Positions 33,032 through 41,930 of a DNA stretch of 64,000 nucleotides are shown piece by piece. Location: contig NZ_RWJX01000004.1 in the NCBI RefSeq assembly GCF_004123805.1, positions 51,134 to 115,133 of the forward strand, in the 5' to 3' direction. This DNA is from Cellulomonas endophytica. GTDB taxonomy: Bacteria; Actinomycetota; Actinomycetes; Actinomycetales; Cellulomonadaceae. Each line of letters opens with the position of its first letter. Position 1 is the stretch's first letter. The position numbers and the translations under genes were made by a program. The notes under the pieces were generated by a model. It saw only the letters and a list, made by a program, of their open reading frames with translations. It had not been told where the DNA came from and searched no databases.

Positions 33032-33910
33032 TCAGCGCCGGCGGGCCGTGAGCGTGAAGGTGGCCGGGAGGCGCTCGGGCCGGTCCCGCAGGCGGTACTC
33101 CTCGAGCGCCCCGTCGAGGACCATGAGGCCCGGCAGCGGGTCCCAGGGGGCGCTGTCGTGCTCGGTCAGGGAGGTCAGCTCCAGGCCGGCGTCGAGGACG
33201 GCGGTGACGATCTCGCCGAGGCCGTGGTTCCACTCCATGGAGCGCGGCTGCTCGACCCGCTCGTCGCTGCCGTACGTGTGCTCGTCCTCCCAGACGGTCG
33301 CCTCCGGCCGCTCGAAGTAGGACAGCTCGAGCGCGGGCGTGAGGCCGCCGGGCCCGGTGATCGCGGGTTGCTGCGCGCGGTCGGCGTGCTCGTCGCGGAC
33401 GGTCATCGCGATCGCCGCGTTGAGGACGGGGTGGCCGTCCCGCACGACGAGCCGGCCGCCGGGGCGCAGCAGCGCCGCCACGGTCCGCGCCCACCGGTCG
33501 ATGCTCGGCAGCCAGCACAGCGCGCCGATGCCGGTGTAGACGAGGTCGAACCGTCGCCCGCCGAGCGCCTCCGGGGCGGCGTAGACGTCGGACTGCACGT
33601 ACTCGATCGCCGCGCCGGCCCGGGCGGCCAGGTCGCGGGCCGCGGCCAGGGAGGCGCCGGAGAGGTCGACGCCCACCGCACGGGCACCCAGGCGCGCGAG
33701 GCTCAGGGTGTCCGTGCCGAGGTGGCACTGGAGGTGGACCACGTCGAGCCCGGTGAGGTCGCCGAGCCGCGGGAGGTCGAACCGCACCACGGACGACAGG
33801 TGCGCGGGGTCGGCCAGCAGCCGGTCGGCGCCGTAGCCGGCGCGCGCGTGCACCACCGCCCGGCTGTCCCAGTTCCGGCGGTTGACCTCGAGGTACTCGT
33901 CGTCGGGCAC
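33032..33910 (-). CDS. Class I SAM-dependent methyltransferase
   Basis: 292 residues. SAM motif I is unusual: VVHLQCHLGTDTLSLARLGA (about 58-77), as in one subgroup of class I enzymes, then GVDLSGASLAAARDLA and the strand FDLVYTGIGALCWLPS. The substrate is unknown; N-terminal NRRNWDSRAVVHA is typical of the subgroup. Monocistronic. Confidence 0.85.
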   Translation of the reverse strand: MPDDEYLEVNRRNWDSRAVVHARAGYGADRLLADPAHLSSVVRFDLPRLGDLTGLDVVHLQCHLGTDTLSLARLGARAVGVDLSGASLAAARDLAARAGAAIEYVQSDVYAAPEALGGRRFDLVYTGIGALCWLPSIDRWARTVAALLRPGGRLVVRDGHPVLNAAIAMTVRDEHADRAQQPAITGPGGLTPALELSYFERPEATVWEDEHTYGSDERVEQPRSMEWNHGLGEIVTAVLDAGLELTSLTEHDSAPWDPLPGLMVLDGALEEYRLRDRPERLPATFTLTARRR

Positions 33911-33916
33911 GCGCGG

Positions 33917-33922
33917 ACGCTA
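33917..33922 (-). promoter_or_regulatory. -10 element, probable leaderless transcript (methyltransferase)
   Basis: TAGCGT on the minus strand, six bases before the GTG at 33910. Confidence 0.55.
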
Positions 33923-34046
33923 GCAGCGCCGGCGTCCCGCCCCGTCCCCGATGACCCCCGCCGGTGGCGCCGGTCGCGCCGGTCGCGACCGCGCGCGTCC
34001 GTCCGGCGGTGCGTGACGTCCCCCGGCCCGGGTGGGACGCTCGGGC

Positions 34047-35597
34047 ATGCCCGGAGCCGACCGTGAGCCCCACTCCGCGCCCGTGGGGGAGCGCCCGGCA
34101 CCGGGCGGCGGCGCGCGGCCCGGGACCCCCCTCCCAGCACGCCCCGGCGGGGTCCCGCCCCTGGCCGTCGGGCCGGTCCTGGCGGTCGCCGGCGTGCCTC
34201 TCGTCGTGCTGCTGGCGCTCGCGGGGCGGTACGGGCCGCACCGGGACGAGCTCTACTTCGTCGCGGCCGGGCGGCGGCTCGCCTGGGGGTACCCCGACCA
34301 GCCGCCGCTGACGCCCCTGCTGGCCCGGGTCGCGGACGTGCTCGCGCCGGGCTCGCTCGTCGCGCTGCACGCGGTGGCCGCCCTGCTGGCGGCGGGCGTC
34401 GTGCTCGTGGCCGCCCTGACGGCCCGCGAGCTCGGCGGGGGACGGGCGGCGCAGGTGATCACCGCCGTCACGGTCGCCACCGGCGCGACGCCGCTCGTCC
34501 TCGGCCACATGCTCTCGACCGCGACGACCGACATGCTCCTGCAGGCGCTCCTCGTGGGGCTCGTCGTGCGGGTGCTCCGGCGCGACGCGCCCCGGCTGTG
34601 GCCCCTCGTGGGGGTCGTGGCGGGGGTCGGGCTGCTCAACAAGCACCTCGTCGCGCTGCTCCTCGCGGCCCTCGTCCTGGGCGTGGCGACGACGCGCGGG
34701 ACCCGGCACCACCTCCGGTCCCCGTGGGCCTGGGCGGGGGCGGCCGTGGCGCTCGCGCTGTGGGCGCCGAACCTGGCGTGGCAGGCGGCGCACGGCTGGC
34801 CGCAGCGGGCGCTCGCCGCCGACATCCAGGAGGAGTTCGGGACGGCGGGGGAGCGGGGGCTCTTCGTGGCGCTGCTGCTCGTGCTCCTCAGCCCGGCGGC
34901 GACGGTGCTCGTCGGGTGGGGCGCGACCCGGCCCTGGCGGGACCCGGGCCTCGTGCGCGCGCGGCCGGTCGTCGTGGCGGCTGCCGCGCTCGTCGTGCTC
35001 TACGCGACGACCGGTGGCAAGGCCTACTACCTCGTCGGCGTGGTGCCCGCGCTCGTCGCTCTCGGGGCCGTCGGGCTCGAGGCCCGGTGGCCCGCGCGGC
35101 GGGTGCGGCGGGCGGGCGTCGTGCTCGCCGCGGTGGCGGCCGTCGCGTGGCCGGCGGCGCTCCCGCTCCTGCCGGCCGGCGTCTACGGCACGTCCGTGCT
35201 GCACGACGTGGTCGAGGAGGGCGGGCAGATGATCGGCTGGCCCGAGGTGGTCGCGACGGTGCGGGAGGTCGTCGACGACTCGGGCGCCGTGCTGGTCGTG
35301 ACGGCCAACTACGGCGAGGCCGGGGCGCTGGAGTGGTACGGGATCGACGTGCCGGTCCACAGCGGCCACAACGGGTACGCCGCCTGGGGGCCGCCGCCCG
35401 ACGCGCCGGCCGGGCCCGTCGTGCTCGTCGGGTTCCGGGAGGTGCCGGCCTGGGCGCGGGGGTGCCGGACGGTCGCGACGCTGGACAACGCCGCGGGCGT
35501 GGACAACGAGGAGCGCGGCCGTCCGGTCGCCGTGTGCTCCGGGCCGGCCGGCACCTGGGCGGAGGTCTGGCCGAGGGTGCGCCGGCTCGCGGCCTGA
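34047..35597 (+). CDS. Membrane glycosyltransferase, family 39/ArnT-like
   Basis: 516 residues. A proline-rich cytoplasmic start is followed by about ten membrane segments. The first outer loop holds RYGPHRDELYFVAAGRRLAWGYPDQPPLTP, with the Asp-Glu pair typical of GT39-type, polyprenyl-phosphate-sugar-dependent enzymes. The last 130 residues form an extracytoplasmic domain. It probably adds a sugar to a wall polymer, lipid or protein; the acceptor is unknown. Transcribed alone; GACGCT lies five bases before the ATG. Confidence 0.82.
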   Translation: MPGADREPHSAPVGERPAPGGGARPGTPLPARPGGVPPLAVGPVLAVAGVPLVVLLALAGRYGPHRDELYFVAAGRRLAWGYPDQPPLTPLLARVADVLAPGSLVALHAVAALLAAGVVLVAALTARELGGGRAAQVITAVTVATGATPLVLGHMLSTATTDMLLQALLVGLVVRVLRRDAPRLWPLVGVVAGVGLLNKHLVALLLAALVLGVATTRGTRHHLRSPWAWAGAAVALALWAPNLAWQAAHGWPQRALAADIQEEFGTAGERGLFVALLLVLLSPAATVLVGWGATRPWRDPGLVRARPVVVAAAALVVLYATTGGKAYYLVGVVPALVALGAVGLEARWPARRVRRAGVVLAAVAAVAWPAALPLLPAGVYGTSVLHDVVEEGGQMIGWPEVVATVREVVDDSGAVLVVTANYGEAGALEWYGIDVPVHSGHNGYAAWGPPPDAPAGPVVLVGFREVPAWARGCRTVATLDNAAGVDNEERGRPVAVCSGPAGTWAEVWPRVRRLAA

Positions 35598-35736
35598 CGG
35601 GCGCCGCGGCGGCGACCGCGCGTCGATTCGTCCAGGCATGCGCGCAGGACCGCCATGGGCCGCGCGGCGGGGCGTGCCTAGCGTCGCAGGGGCGGTCGGA
35701 GAGGTCTCCCGCCGCCTCGTCGCGAAGGAGCGCCGC

Positions 35737-37113
35737 ATGTCCCACCCCCTGAACCCCCCGGGTCGCCGCCGGCGGCGCACCCTCGCCGTCACCGCCACCA
35801 CGCTCGCGCTGGGCCTCGCGCTGACCGCCTGCTCGGGCGGCGGCGACTCCTCCTCGTCGTCCTCCGGCGGAGGCAGCGACGACACCGGTGCCGCGTCCGG
35901 CGCGCCCGTCGAGCTGATCTACCAGTCCTGGGTGCCGAACATCGACCAGGCCGTGGACGCCTTCAACGCGGCGCACGACGACATCGAGGTCACGCTCGAG
36001 ACCATCACGGCCGGCCCCGACGGCGGCTACGCCAAGATGCTGTCGGCGGTGCAGGCCGGGAACCCGGCGGACGTGGCGCAGGTCGGCTACGACTCGCTGC
36101 CCGACTTCATGACGGCCGGCGCGCTCGCGGACATCACGGACCACGTCGGCGACGCCGAGGGCGACTTCACGGCCTGGCAGTGGCAGTCGGGCGTCTTCGC
36201 CGACCGCGTCCACGCCGTGCCCCAGGCCTCCGGGCCCGTCGGGCAGTTCTACCGCAAGGACGTCTTCGACGAGCTCGGCCTCGCGGCGCCCACCACCTGG
36301 GACGAGTACTACGCGGCGGCGAAGGCCATCCGCGCCTCGTCGCCCGACCGCTACATCGCCGCCTTCGCCTACAACCAGGCGCCCTGGCTCATCGCGCTCG
36401 CCCAGCAGTCGGGCGCCCAGTGGTTCACCGTCGAGGGCGACTCCTGGAAGGTCGACCTGACCGACCCGGACACGCAGCGGATGGCGGAGTTCTGGCAGCG
36501 GCTCGTCGACGAGGACCTCGTCAAGGTCGAGCCCGACCTGTCGAACGAGTGGTACGCCGACCTCCAGGCCGGGAACGTCGTCAGCTGGATGAGCGGCTCG
36601 TGGGCCGCGGCCATCCTCGAGGGCAACGCGCCCGACACGGCCGGCACCTGGGCCGCCGCGGAGATGCCGCAGTGGACCGCGGGGGAGCACGTGTCCGCGA
36701 GCTGGGGCGGCGGGTCCGCCAACGTCGTGCTCCAGGGGTCGGCGCACGTGGCCGAGGCCGCCGAGTTCGCGCTCTGGCTCAACAGCGACCCGGCGAGCGT
36801 CAGCATCCTCAACAGCGTGGGCGCCGGCTGGCCCGCGGTCGCGGACCACTCGGCCATCGAGAGCCTGCAGGACGACCCCGACACGTTCGCCTTCTTCGGC
36901 GGCCAGAACATCTACGACACGTTCGCCGTGGCCGACGCCAACGTCGACACCTCGTGGAAGTGGCCGCCGCTCGTCTCGACGCTCTACTCCTCGCTGACGG
37001 ACAACGTGAAGGCCTCCGTCGACGGGGGCACCCCGCTCGTCGACGCCTTCGCCGCGACGGAGGAGGACATGGTCGCCGCCCTCGACGCCAAGGGCATCAA
37101 CGTCACGTCCTGA
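35737..37113 (+). CDS. Sugar ABC transporter substrate-binding lipoprotein (CUT1)
   Basis: 458 residues. Lipobox LTAC near residue 30 followed by a serine/glycine linker. The fold is of the maltose/multiple-sugar type (VELIYQSWVPNIDQAVDAFNAAHDDIEV; NWMSG-like VVSWMSGSWAAAILEG). The ATG is chosen for GAAGGAG upstream; the open frame before it is not coding. First gene of an importer operon without its own ATPase, as usual in Actinobacteria where MsiK serves several importers. A nearby glycosidase suggests oligosaccharides as ligand. Confidence 0.92.
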   Translation: MSHPLNPPGRRRRRTLAVTATTLALGLALTACSGGGDSSSSSSGGGSDDTGAASGAPVELIYQSWVPNIDQAVDAFNAAHDDIEVTLETITAGPDGGYAKMLSAVQAGNPADVAQVGYDSLPDFMTAGALADITDHVGDAEGDFTAWQWQSGVFADRVHAVPQASGPVGQFYRKDVFDELGLAAPTTWDEYYAAAKAIRASSPDRYIAAFAYNQAPWLIALAQQSGAQWFTVEGDSWKVDLTDPDTQRMAEFWQRLVDEDLVKVEPDLSNEWYADLQAGNVVSWMSGSWAAAILEGNAPDTAGTWAAAEMPQWTAGEHVSASWGGGSANVVLQGSAHVAEAAEFALWLNSDPASVSILNSVGAGWPAVADHSAIESLQDDPDTFAFFGGQNIYDTFAVADANVDTSWKWPPLVSTLYSSLTDNVKASVDGGTPLVDAFAATEEDMVAALDAKGINVTS

Positions 37114-37120
37114 GCACCAC

Positions 37121-37184
37121 CGGGCCCGGCGGCAGGCCGCCCGCGCACGTCCACCGGACGCTGCGGGGCCTGCCGCCGGGCCCG
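37121..37184 (+). terminator. Intercistronic hairpin between binding protein and permease
   Basis: Perfect 18-bp inverted repeat (37121-37138 with 37167-37184; outer bases CGGGCCCGGC) and a 28-base loop. Placed 7 bases after the binding-protein stop and 17 before the permease start. Such hairpins usually lower transcription or stabilise the upstream message, giving more binding protein than permease. Confidence 0.75.
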
Positions 37185-37201
37185 CCCCCGGGAGGGACCG
37201 C

Positions 37202-38137
37202 ATGACCACCACCGCCCGCACCGCCGCGCCGGCCGCGGCACGACGCAGCCGCACCCGGCACCGCGGCCCGCTCGCGGTCCTCGTGCTGCCGTTCACGCTG
37301 TTCTTCGTCGCGTTCTTCGTCGCCCCCATCGTCTACGCCGTGGTGCAGAGCCTGTTCGCCGTGCGGTCCAGCGGCCTCGGGCTCGGGCCGCCGACGCGCA
37401 GCTTCGTCGGGCTGGGCAACTACCTCCAGGTGCTCTCGTCCGGGGACTTCGTCGCGAGCCTGGGGCGGGTGCTGGTCTTCTCGGCCATCGAGGTGCCGCT
37501 CATGGTCGGCGTCTCCCTGACGCTGGCGCTGCTGCTCGAGTCCGGCAGGGCACGGTGGCCGCGGCTCTTCCGCGCGGTCTTCTTCCTGCCCTACGGGGTG
37601 CCCGGCGTCGTCGCCTCGCTGCTGTGGGGCTTCCTCTACGTGCCCTCGACGAGCCCGATCCTCCAGGGGCTGGACCGCCTGGGGCTCACCGTGACGCCGC
37701 TGGCCTCCGGCTCCGTGCTGCTGTCCATCGCGAACATCGCGCTGTGGAGCTTCGCCGGCTACAACATGCTCATCCTCGTCGCGTCCCTGCAGTCCATCTC
37801 CGGGGACCTGTACGAGGCGGCGCGGCTCGACGGCGCGGGCGACCTGGCGATCATCCGGCACATCACGCTGCCGCTGCTGCGGCCGACGGTCGTGCTCGTC
37901 ACGGTGTTCACGATCATCGGCACCCTCCAGCTCTTCGTCGAGCCGCTCGTGCTGCGCCCCCTCACCAGCGCCATCTCCTCCACGTTCACGCCGAACCTCG
38001 CCGCCTACAACGCGGCGTTCGCGGGCAACGACTCGAACACCGCCGCCGCCATGGCCGTGGTGCTCGCGCTCGTCGCGTTCGTCTTCTCCTTCGGCTTCCT
38101 GCGCCTCGTCAACCGGAAGGGGAACCGCGCGTGGTGA
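37202..38137 (+). CDS. Sugar ABC transporter permease, MalF-like
   Basis: 311 residues, six membrane segments after a basic start. EAA loop YEAARLDGAGDLAIIRHITLPLLRP (about 200-225). GGGAGG precedes the ATG. Its stop overlaps the next start (GTGA), giving equal amounts of both permeases. Confidence 0.92.
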   Translation: MTTTARTAAPAAARRSRTRHRGPLAVLVLPFTLFFVAFFVAPIVYAVVQSLFAVRSSGLGLGPPTRSFVGLGNYLQVLSSGDFVASLGRVLVFSAIEVPLMVGVSLTLALLLESGRARWPRLFRAVFFLPYGVPGVVASLLWGFLYVPSTSPILQGLDRLGLTVTPLASGSVLLSIANIALWSFAGYNMLILVASLQSISGDLYEAARLDGAGDLAIIRHITLPLLRPTVVLVTVFTIIGTLQLFVEPLVLRPLTSAISSTFTPNLAAYNAAFAGNDSNTAAAMAVVLALVAFVFSFGFLRLVNRKGNRAW

Positions 38138-39054
38138 CCGCCGCCCCGGCGCCCGACCGCGCCCTCGCCCCGCGCGCCCTGCGCCGGCCCCGTCCGCCCG
38201 CCGGCCCGCGCGGGCGCCCGTCCGTCGGCCGCGTCCTCGTGCCGCTGGCGCTCGTCGTCGCCGCGATCTACTTCCTCGTGCCCGTCGCGTGGGTGCTCCT
38301 GTCCTCGACGAAGTCGGCCGGCGACCTGTTCGGCACCTCCGGCTTCTGGCTGTCGGACTCCCCGCAGCTCGGCGAGAACCTGCGGCTGCTCTTCACGCAG
38401 GACGGGAACGCCTTCGGGCGGTGGCTGCTCAACAGCCTGCTGTACGCGGGCGTGGGCGCGCTGGCGGCGACGTTCCTCGCCGGCGGCGCCGGCTACGCCC
38501 TGGCGAAGTACCCGTTCCGCGGCCGGGAGGCGCTCTTCGGGCTCGTGCTCGGCGGGGTGCTCGTGCCGCCGACGGTGGTGGCGCTGCCCATGTACTTCCT
38601 GCTCAACACCGTCGGGCTCACGGGCTCGGTGTGGAGCGTGCTGCTGCCGGGCATGGTCAGCCCGTTCGGCGTCTACCTCGCGCGCATCTACGCCTCCAGC
38701 GGCGTGCCCGACGAGATCATCGAGGCCGCGCGGCTCGACGGCGCCGGGGACGTGCGCATCGCGCTGACGATCGCCGCGCGCATGATGACGCCCGCCCTCG
38801 TGACGGTGTTCCTCTTCCAGTTCGTCGCGATCTGGAACAACTACCTGCTGCCGCTGGTGATGCTCAGCGACCCCACGCGGTTCCCCGTCACCCTCGGGCT
38901 GACGCTCTGGAACTCGCAGACCCAGCGCGACCCGGTGTTCTACCAGCTCGTCGTCACCGGGTCCGCCGTGTCCGCCGTCCTCCTGGCCGGGGTCATGCTC
39001 GGCCTGCAGCGGTTCTGGCGCGCGGGCCTGACGGCAGGGGCGACGAAGGGCTGA
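38134..39054 (+). CDS. Sugar ABC transporter permease, MalG-like
   Basis: 306 residues, six membrane segments. EAA loop IEAARLDGAGDVRIALTIAARMMTP (about 196-222). A long proline/arginine-rich start (residues 1-33) precedes the first segment. Last gene of the importer operon; no ATPase gene follows. Confidence 0.92.
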   Translation: MTAAPAPDRALAPRALRRPRPPAGPRGRPSVGRVLVPLALVVAAIYFLVPVAWVLLSSTKSAGDLFGTSGFWLSDSPQLGENLRLLFTQDGNAFGRWLLNSLLYAGVGALAATFLAGGAGYALAKYPFRGREALFGLVLGGVLVPPTVVALPMYFLLNTVGLTGSVWSVLLPGMVSPFGVYLARIYASSGVPDEIIEAARLDGAGDVRIALTIAARMMTPALVTVFLFQFVAIWNNYLLPLVMLSDPTRFPVTLGLTLWNSQTQRDPVFYQLVVTGSAVSAVLLAGVMLGLQRFWRAGLTAGATKG

Positions 39055-39068
39055 GCACGGGCCCGGCC

Positions 39069-39368
39069 TCAGCCGACGGGGACGGGCCTCGTCGCCCTCC
39101 CGTCGAGCCACAGCTCCGTGGTCGCGTCGCGGTGGGTGCCGTCCGTGCCGACGTGCTTCTCCGCGATGGTCGGGCCCTTCGTCAGGACGTGCCAGAACGC
39201 CATGGCGTGCCCGCGGCCCAGCCCGTAGTCGTCCTTGAACCAGGCGACGACGTCGCCCGCCTTCGCGCCCGGCTGGTCGAGGCCGCGCTCGCGGGCGAGG
39301 TCGAGCAGCTCGCGCGGGGTGCGGCCGGTGCGGTCCTCGACGGTGTCGAGGTAGGCCTGGAACGACAT
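39069..39368 (-). CDS. DUF4287 domain protein
   Basis: 99 residues (MSFQAYLDTVEDRTGRTPRELLDLA..., then GDVVAWFKDDYGLGRGHAMAFWHVL). The family is small, soluble and of unknown role. Its stop lies 14 bases from the end of the convergent permease gene, so the two probably share termination. The region upstream of its start is filled by decamer repeats. Confidence 0.85.
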   Translation of the reverse strand: MSFQAYLDTVEDRTGRTPRELLDLARERGLDQPGAKAGDVVAWFKDDYGLGRGHAMAFWHVLTKGPTIAEKHVGTDGTHRDATTELWLDGRATRPVPVG

Positions 39369-39390
39369 GCGGGTCCTCCGGGTCGGTGGG

Positions 39391-39490
39391 TGTCGGCGCG
39401 GATCGGCGCGGATCGGCGCGGATCGGCGCGGATCGGCGCGGATCGGTGCGGTCGGTGCGGTGACGTGCGGTGACGTGCGGTGACGTGCGG
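39391..39490. repeat. Tandem decamer repeats upstream of the DUF4287 gene
   Basis: Ten 10-base units in a row. GATCGGCGCG occurs four times without change (39401-39440), with variants before (TGTCGGCGCG) and after (GATCGGTGCG, GTCGGTGCGG). TGACGTGCGG then occurs three times (39461-39490). The array starts 23 bases from the DUF4287 start codon, so its length sets the distance between promoter and gene. Confidence 0.9.
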
Positions 39491-39608
39491 GGGCGTGCTG
39501 CTGCGCCGCACCCTCTGACCCGGTGGGCGGGCCGCACTCATCGGCCGACCGTCGATCCGTCCAGAGGTGCACGCCGACCGACCATGGCCGCCCCGGCGGG
39601 CGTCCTCC

Positions 39609-39614
39609 TAGCCT
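39609..39614 (+). promoter_or_regulatory. -10 element, probable leaderless transcript (glycosidase)
   Basis: TAGCCT six bases before the ATG at 39621. Confidence 0.55.
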
Positions 39615-39620
39615 CGGCCC

Positions 39621-40898
39621 ATGCCCCCTGCGACGACGCCGTCGACCCTGCTCGGCGCGGACCGGATCCCGCCGCACCTGCGCCGCCGCCTGGCGATCAC
39701 CCTCTGGGACTTCTCCTGGTACACCCGCGCCGGCGAGGGCGAGCCCTTCGCCGACCCTGAGGCCGCCTGCGCGGAGGCCGTGGAGCGCGGGTACACCGCC
39801 CTGCGGATCTGCGCGGCGCCGCTGCTCACCTCCGGGGTGCTCGGCCTCGACCCGCGGGTGGCGTTCTCCGGGCTCGGGACCGCGCCCGACGGCGGGGTCT
39901 ACGGCCGCGGCACGCGCTGGTACGACGCGCCCGGCGGCTACGCGCTCGACGTGCGGGAGCGGCTCCTGGAGCTGCTGGCGGCGGCGCGGCGGCACGGGCT
40001 CGTCGTCGTCCTCTCGTCGTGGGAGTACCAGCAGTCCAGCGCCTTCGCCGCCGACGAGCGGTGGTGGCGGGCCATGGACGCGGTGCCCGTGGCGCAGCGG
40101 TACGACGTGCTCGCGGACGCGTGGGACCGGCTCCTCGTCGACGTGCGGAGCGCCGGGCTCGACGTCGTCGTGGCGTTCGTCGAGCTGCACAACGAGGTCG
40201 ACTTCTCCCTGGTGCCGGCGTGGGACGAGGGCGGCGCGGCGGCGCTGGCGCGGCTGCGGGGCCGGCACCCGCAGCACCTCGTCACCGCGAGCTGGGGCAA
40301 GCCGCCGCACCTGGACATGGCGTCGCTGGGAACCGGACTCGACGTCGCGCAGCACCACGTCTACGCCTACGGCGTCCTCGACGCCCTCCAGGCGCGGATC
40401 GACATCCGCGCGGAGGGCACGGAGGGCTTCCCCAACGCCGCCCTGCGGGCGCTGCTGCGCGACGACGCCCCGACGCCGGAGGCCTACGGCCGTCCCGAGC
40501 CCTGGCGGTTCGAGGCCACCGTCATCACCGGGCAGATGGTCCACGGGTACGACTGGATCGACCCCGACCGCTGGGACCTGTGGCTCTACGAGCACTACGG
40601 CGAGCACCGCCGGGCCATGGAGGAGGCGATCGACGCGCGCCTGGGCGCGGTCGCCGCGTGGGCGCGCCGGCAGGGGGTGCCGTTCGTCGTGGGCGAGGGC
40701 TGGATCGGGTACACCCCGCTGCACGGGACGTTCGAGGAGGGGCCCGTCGGGCGGGCGCTGGCCGAGCGCGGCGTGCGGCGCGCGCTGAGGCTGGGGGCGT
40801 GGGGCGTGGTGCCGACCTCCAACGCCGCGCCGCACCACCCCCTGTGGGCGGACGTCGCGTGGCAGCGGCGGGTGAACGCGCTGGTCACGTCCGCCTGA
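39621..40898 (+). CDS. GH5-like glycoside hydrolase (cellulase-like family)
   Basis: 425 residues, no signal peptide, so it probably acts in the cytosol on imported oligosaccharides. Barrel start RRRLAITLWDFSWYTRAGEGEPF; acid/base glutamate in FVELHNEVDFS; probable nucleophile glutamate in VVGEGWIGYTP. The layout fits clan GH-A proteins of GH5-like type; the substrate is unknown. It lies between a sugar importer and an AraC regulator, which together look like a glycoside-use locus. Confidence 0.78.
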   Translation: MPPATTPSTLLGADRIPPHLRRRLAITLWDFSWYTRAGEGEPFADPEAACAEAVERGYTALRICAAPLLTSGVLGLDPRVAFSGLGTAPDGGVYGRGTRWYDAPGGYALDVRERLLELLAAARRHGLVVVLSSWEYQQSSAFAADERWWRAMDAVPVAQRYDVLADAWDRLLVDVRSAGLDVVVAFVELHNEVDFSLVPAWDEGGAAALARLRGRHPQHLVTASWGKPPHLDMASLGTGLDVAQHHVYAYGVLDALQARIDIRAEGTEGFPNAALRALLRDDAPTPEAYGRPEPWRFEATVITGQMVHGYDWIDPDRWDLWLYEHYGEHRRAMEEAIDARLGAVAAWARRQGVPFVVGEGWIGYTPLHGTFEEGPVGRALAERGVRRALRLGAWGVVPTSNAAPHHPLWADVAWQRRVNALVTSA

Positions 40899-40941
40899 CG
40901 GACGGACCGTCGGGCCGGCCGGCCGGCCGGTCGGGCGCGGG

Positions 40942-41805
40942 TCAGCCCTTGCGGTGCTCGCGGTACTGCTGGGGGCTCACCCCGTGGGTGCGGCGGAAGT
41001 GCCGGGAGAAGTAGAAGGGGTCCGTGTAGCCCACCTCGGCGCCCACCTGCTGCACGGTGAGCCGGGTCCGGTCGAGGAGCTGGCGGGCGCGGGCCATCCG
41101 CAGGGCGGTGTGGTGGGCGAGGACGCCGCCGCCCGTCGCGCGCCGGAACAGCGCGCCGAGGTGCGAGGGGGACACCCCGACGAGGGCCGCGAGCTCCGAG
41201 ACGCGCACGGGCGCGTCGAGGCGGTCGGCGAGGTAGCGCATCGCGCGCTCCAGGGGGTCGTGCGGCTCCGGCAGCAGCCGGTCGACGGCGATCTGCGTGA
41301 GGAGCTTCCACGCGGCGCCCGCGGCGAGCAGCAGGCCCGCCGACGCGTGCTGGCGCTCCACGGCGGCGACCGTCTCGTCGAGCAGGGCCACGCAGCGGTC
41401 GAGGTGGCGCAGCGCCACCGTGCAGCGCTCCGGCCCGACCCCCGCGGCGGCCAGCAGGTCCGGCACGTCGGCGCCGCGGCAGTGCAGCCACCAGATCGTC
41501 CAGGGCGCGTCGTCGTCGGCGCCGTAGGCGTGGGGCAGCCCGGGCGGCAGCAGCACCGCCGTGCCCACGCCCACCCGCGAGCGGACGCCGCCGAGCTCGA
41601 CCCACCCGCCACCGGCGACGCAGACCATGACGACGGCCTCGGGGATGCCCTGGGGGCGTCGGCGCTCGTGCTGGGCGGCCTCCGGGAACCAGCCCGCGTC
41701 CGTGACGACGAGCCGCCGGGTCACCGGGCGGGTCAGCGCCTCGGCGACGACCGGCCGCGGGACGACGGACAGGCGCTCGTGGTCGAAGCCGTCGGCGAGG
41801 GGCAC
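40942..41805 (-). CDS. AraC-family regulator of the glycoside locus
   Basis: 287 residues. N-terminal cupin-like sensor (VVMVCVAGGGWVELGGVRSRVGVGTAVLLPPGLPHAYGAD) and C-terminal double helix-turn-helix (VRVSELAALVGVSPSHLGALFRRATGG, then QQVGAEVGYTDPFYFSRHFRRTHGVSPQQYR). The sensor type usually binds a sugar. Convergent with the glycosidase gene. Confidence 0.9.
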   Translation of the reverse strand: MPLADGFDHERLSVVPRPVVAEALTRPVTRRLVVTDAGWFPEAAQHERRRPQGIPEAVVMVCVAGGGWVELGGVRSRVGVGTAVLLPPGLPHAYGADDDAPWTIWWLHCRGADVPDLLAAAGVGPERCTVALRHLDRCVALLDETVAAVERQHASAGLLLAAGAAWKLLTQIAVDRLLPEPHDPLERAMRYLADRLDAPVRVSELAALVGVSPSHLGALFRRATGGGVLAHHTALRMARARQLLDRTRLTVQQVGAEVGYTDPFYFSRHFRRTHGVSPQQYREHRKG

Positions 41806-41811
41806 GGCGCC

Positions 41812-41817
41812 ATCATG
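41812..41817 (-). promoter_or_regulatory. -10 element, probable leaderless transcript (AraC gene)
   Basis: CATGAT on the minus strand, six bases before the GTG at 41805. Confidence 0.5.
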
Positions 41818-41918
41818 CCGCGACGGCAGAGGTCGGCGGAACGTCCAGGCCTGCCCGGCCTCGGGGTGACGGCCGGACGGCGGGTGCCGGGACCCTGGCG
41901 CGGGGTCGCGGCGCGGTG

Positions 41919-41924
41919 CAGGGT
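41919..41924 (+). promoter_or_regulatory. -10 element, probable leaderless transcript (membrane protein)
   Basis: CAGGGT six bases before the GTG at 41931. Confidence 0.45.
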
Positions 41925-41930
41925 CGGGAC

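Noticed and set aside
40911..40934. GGCC-rich run between the convergent GH5-like and AraC genes as a repeat element
   Set aside because: It is a short run of CCGG units of ordinary GC-rich spacer. It may form a hairpin, but no distinct arms can be set.
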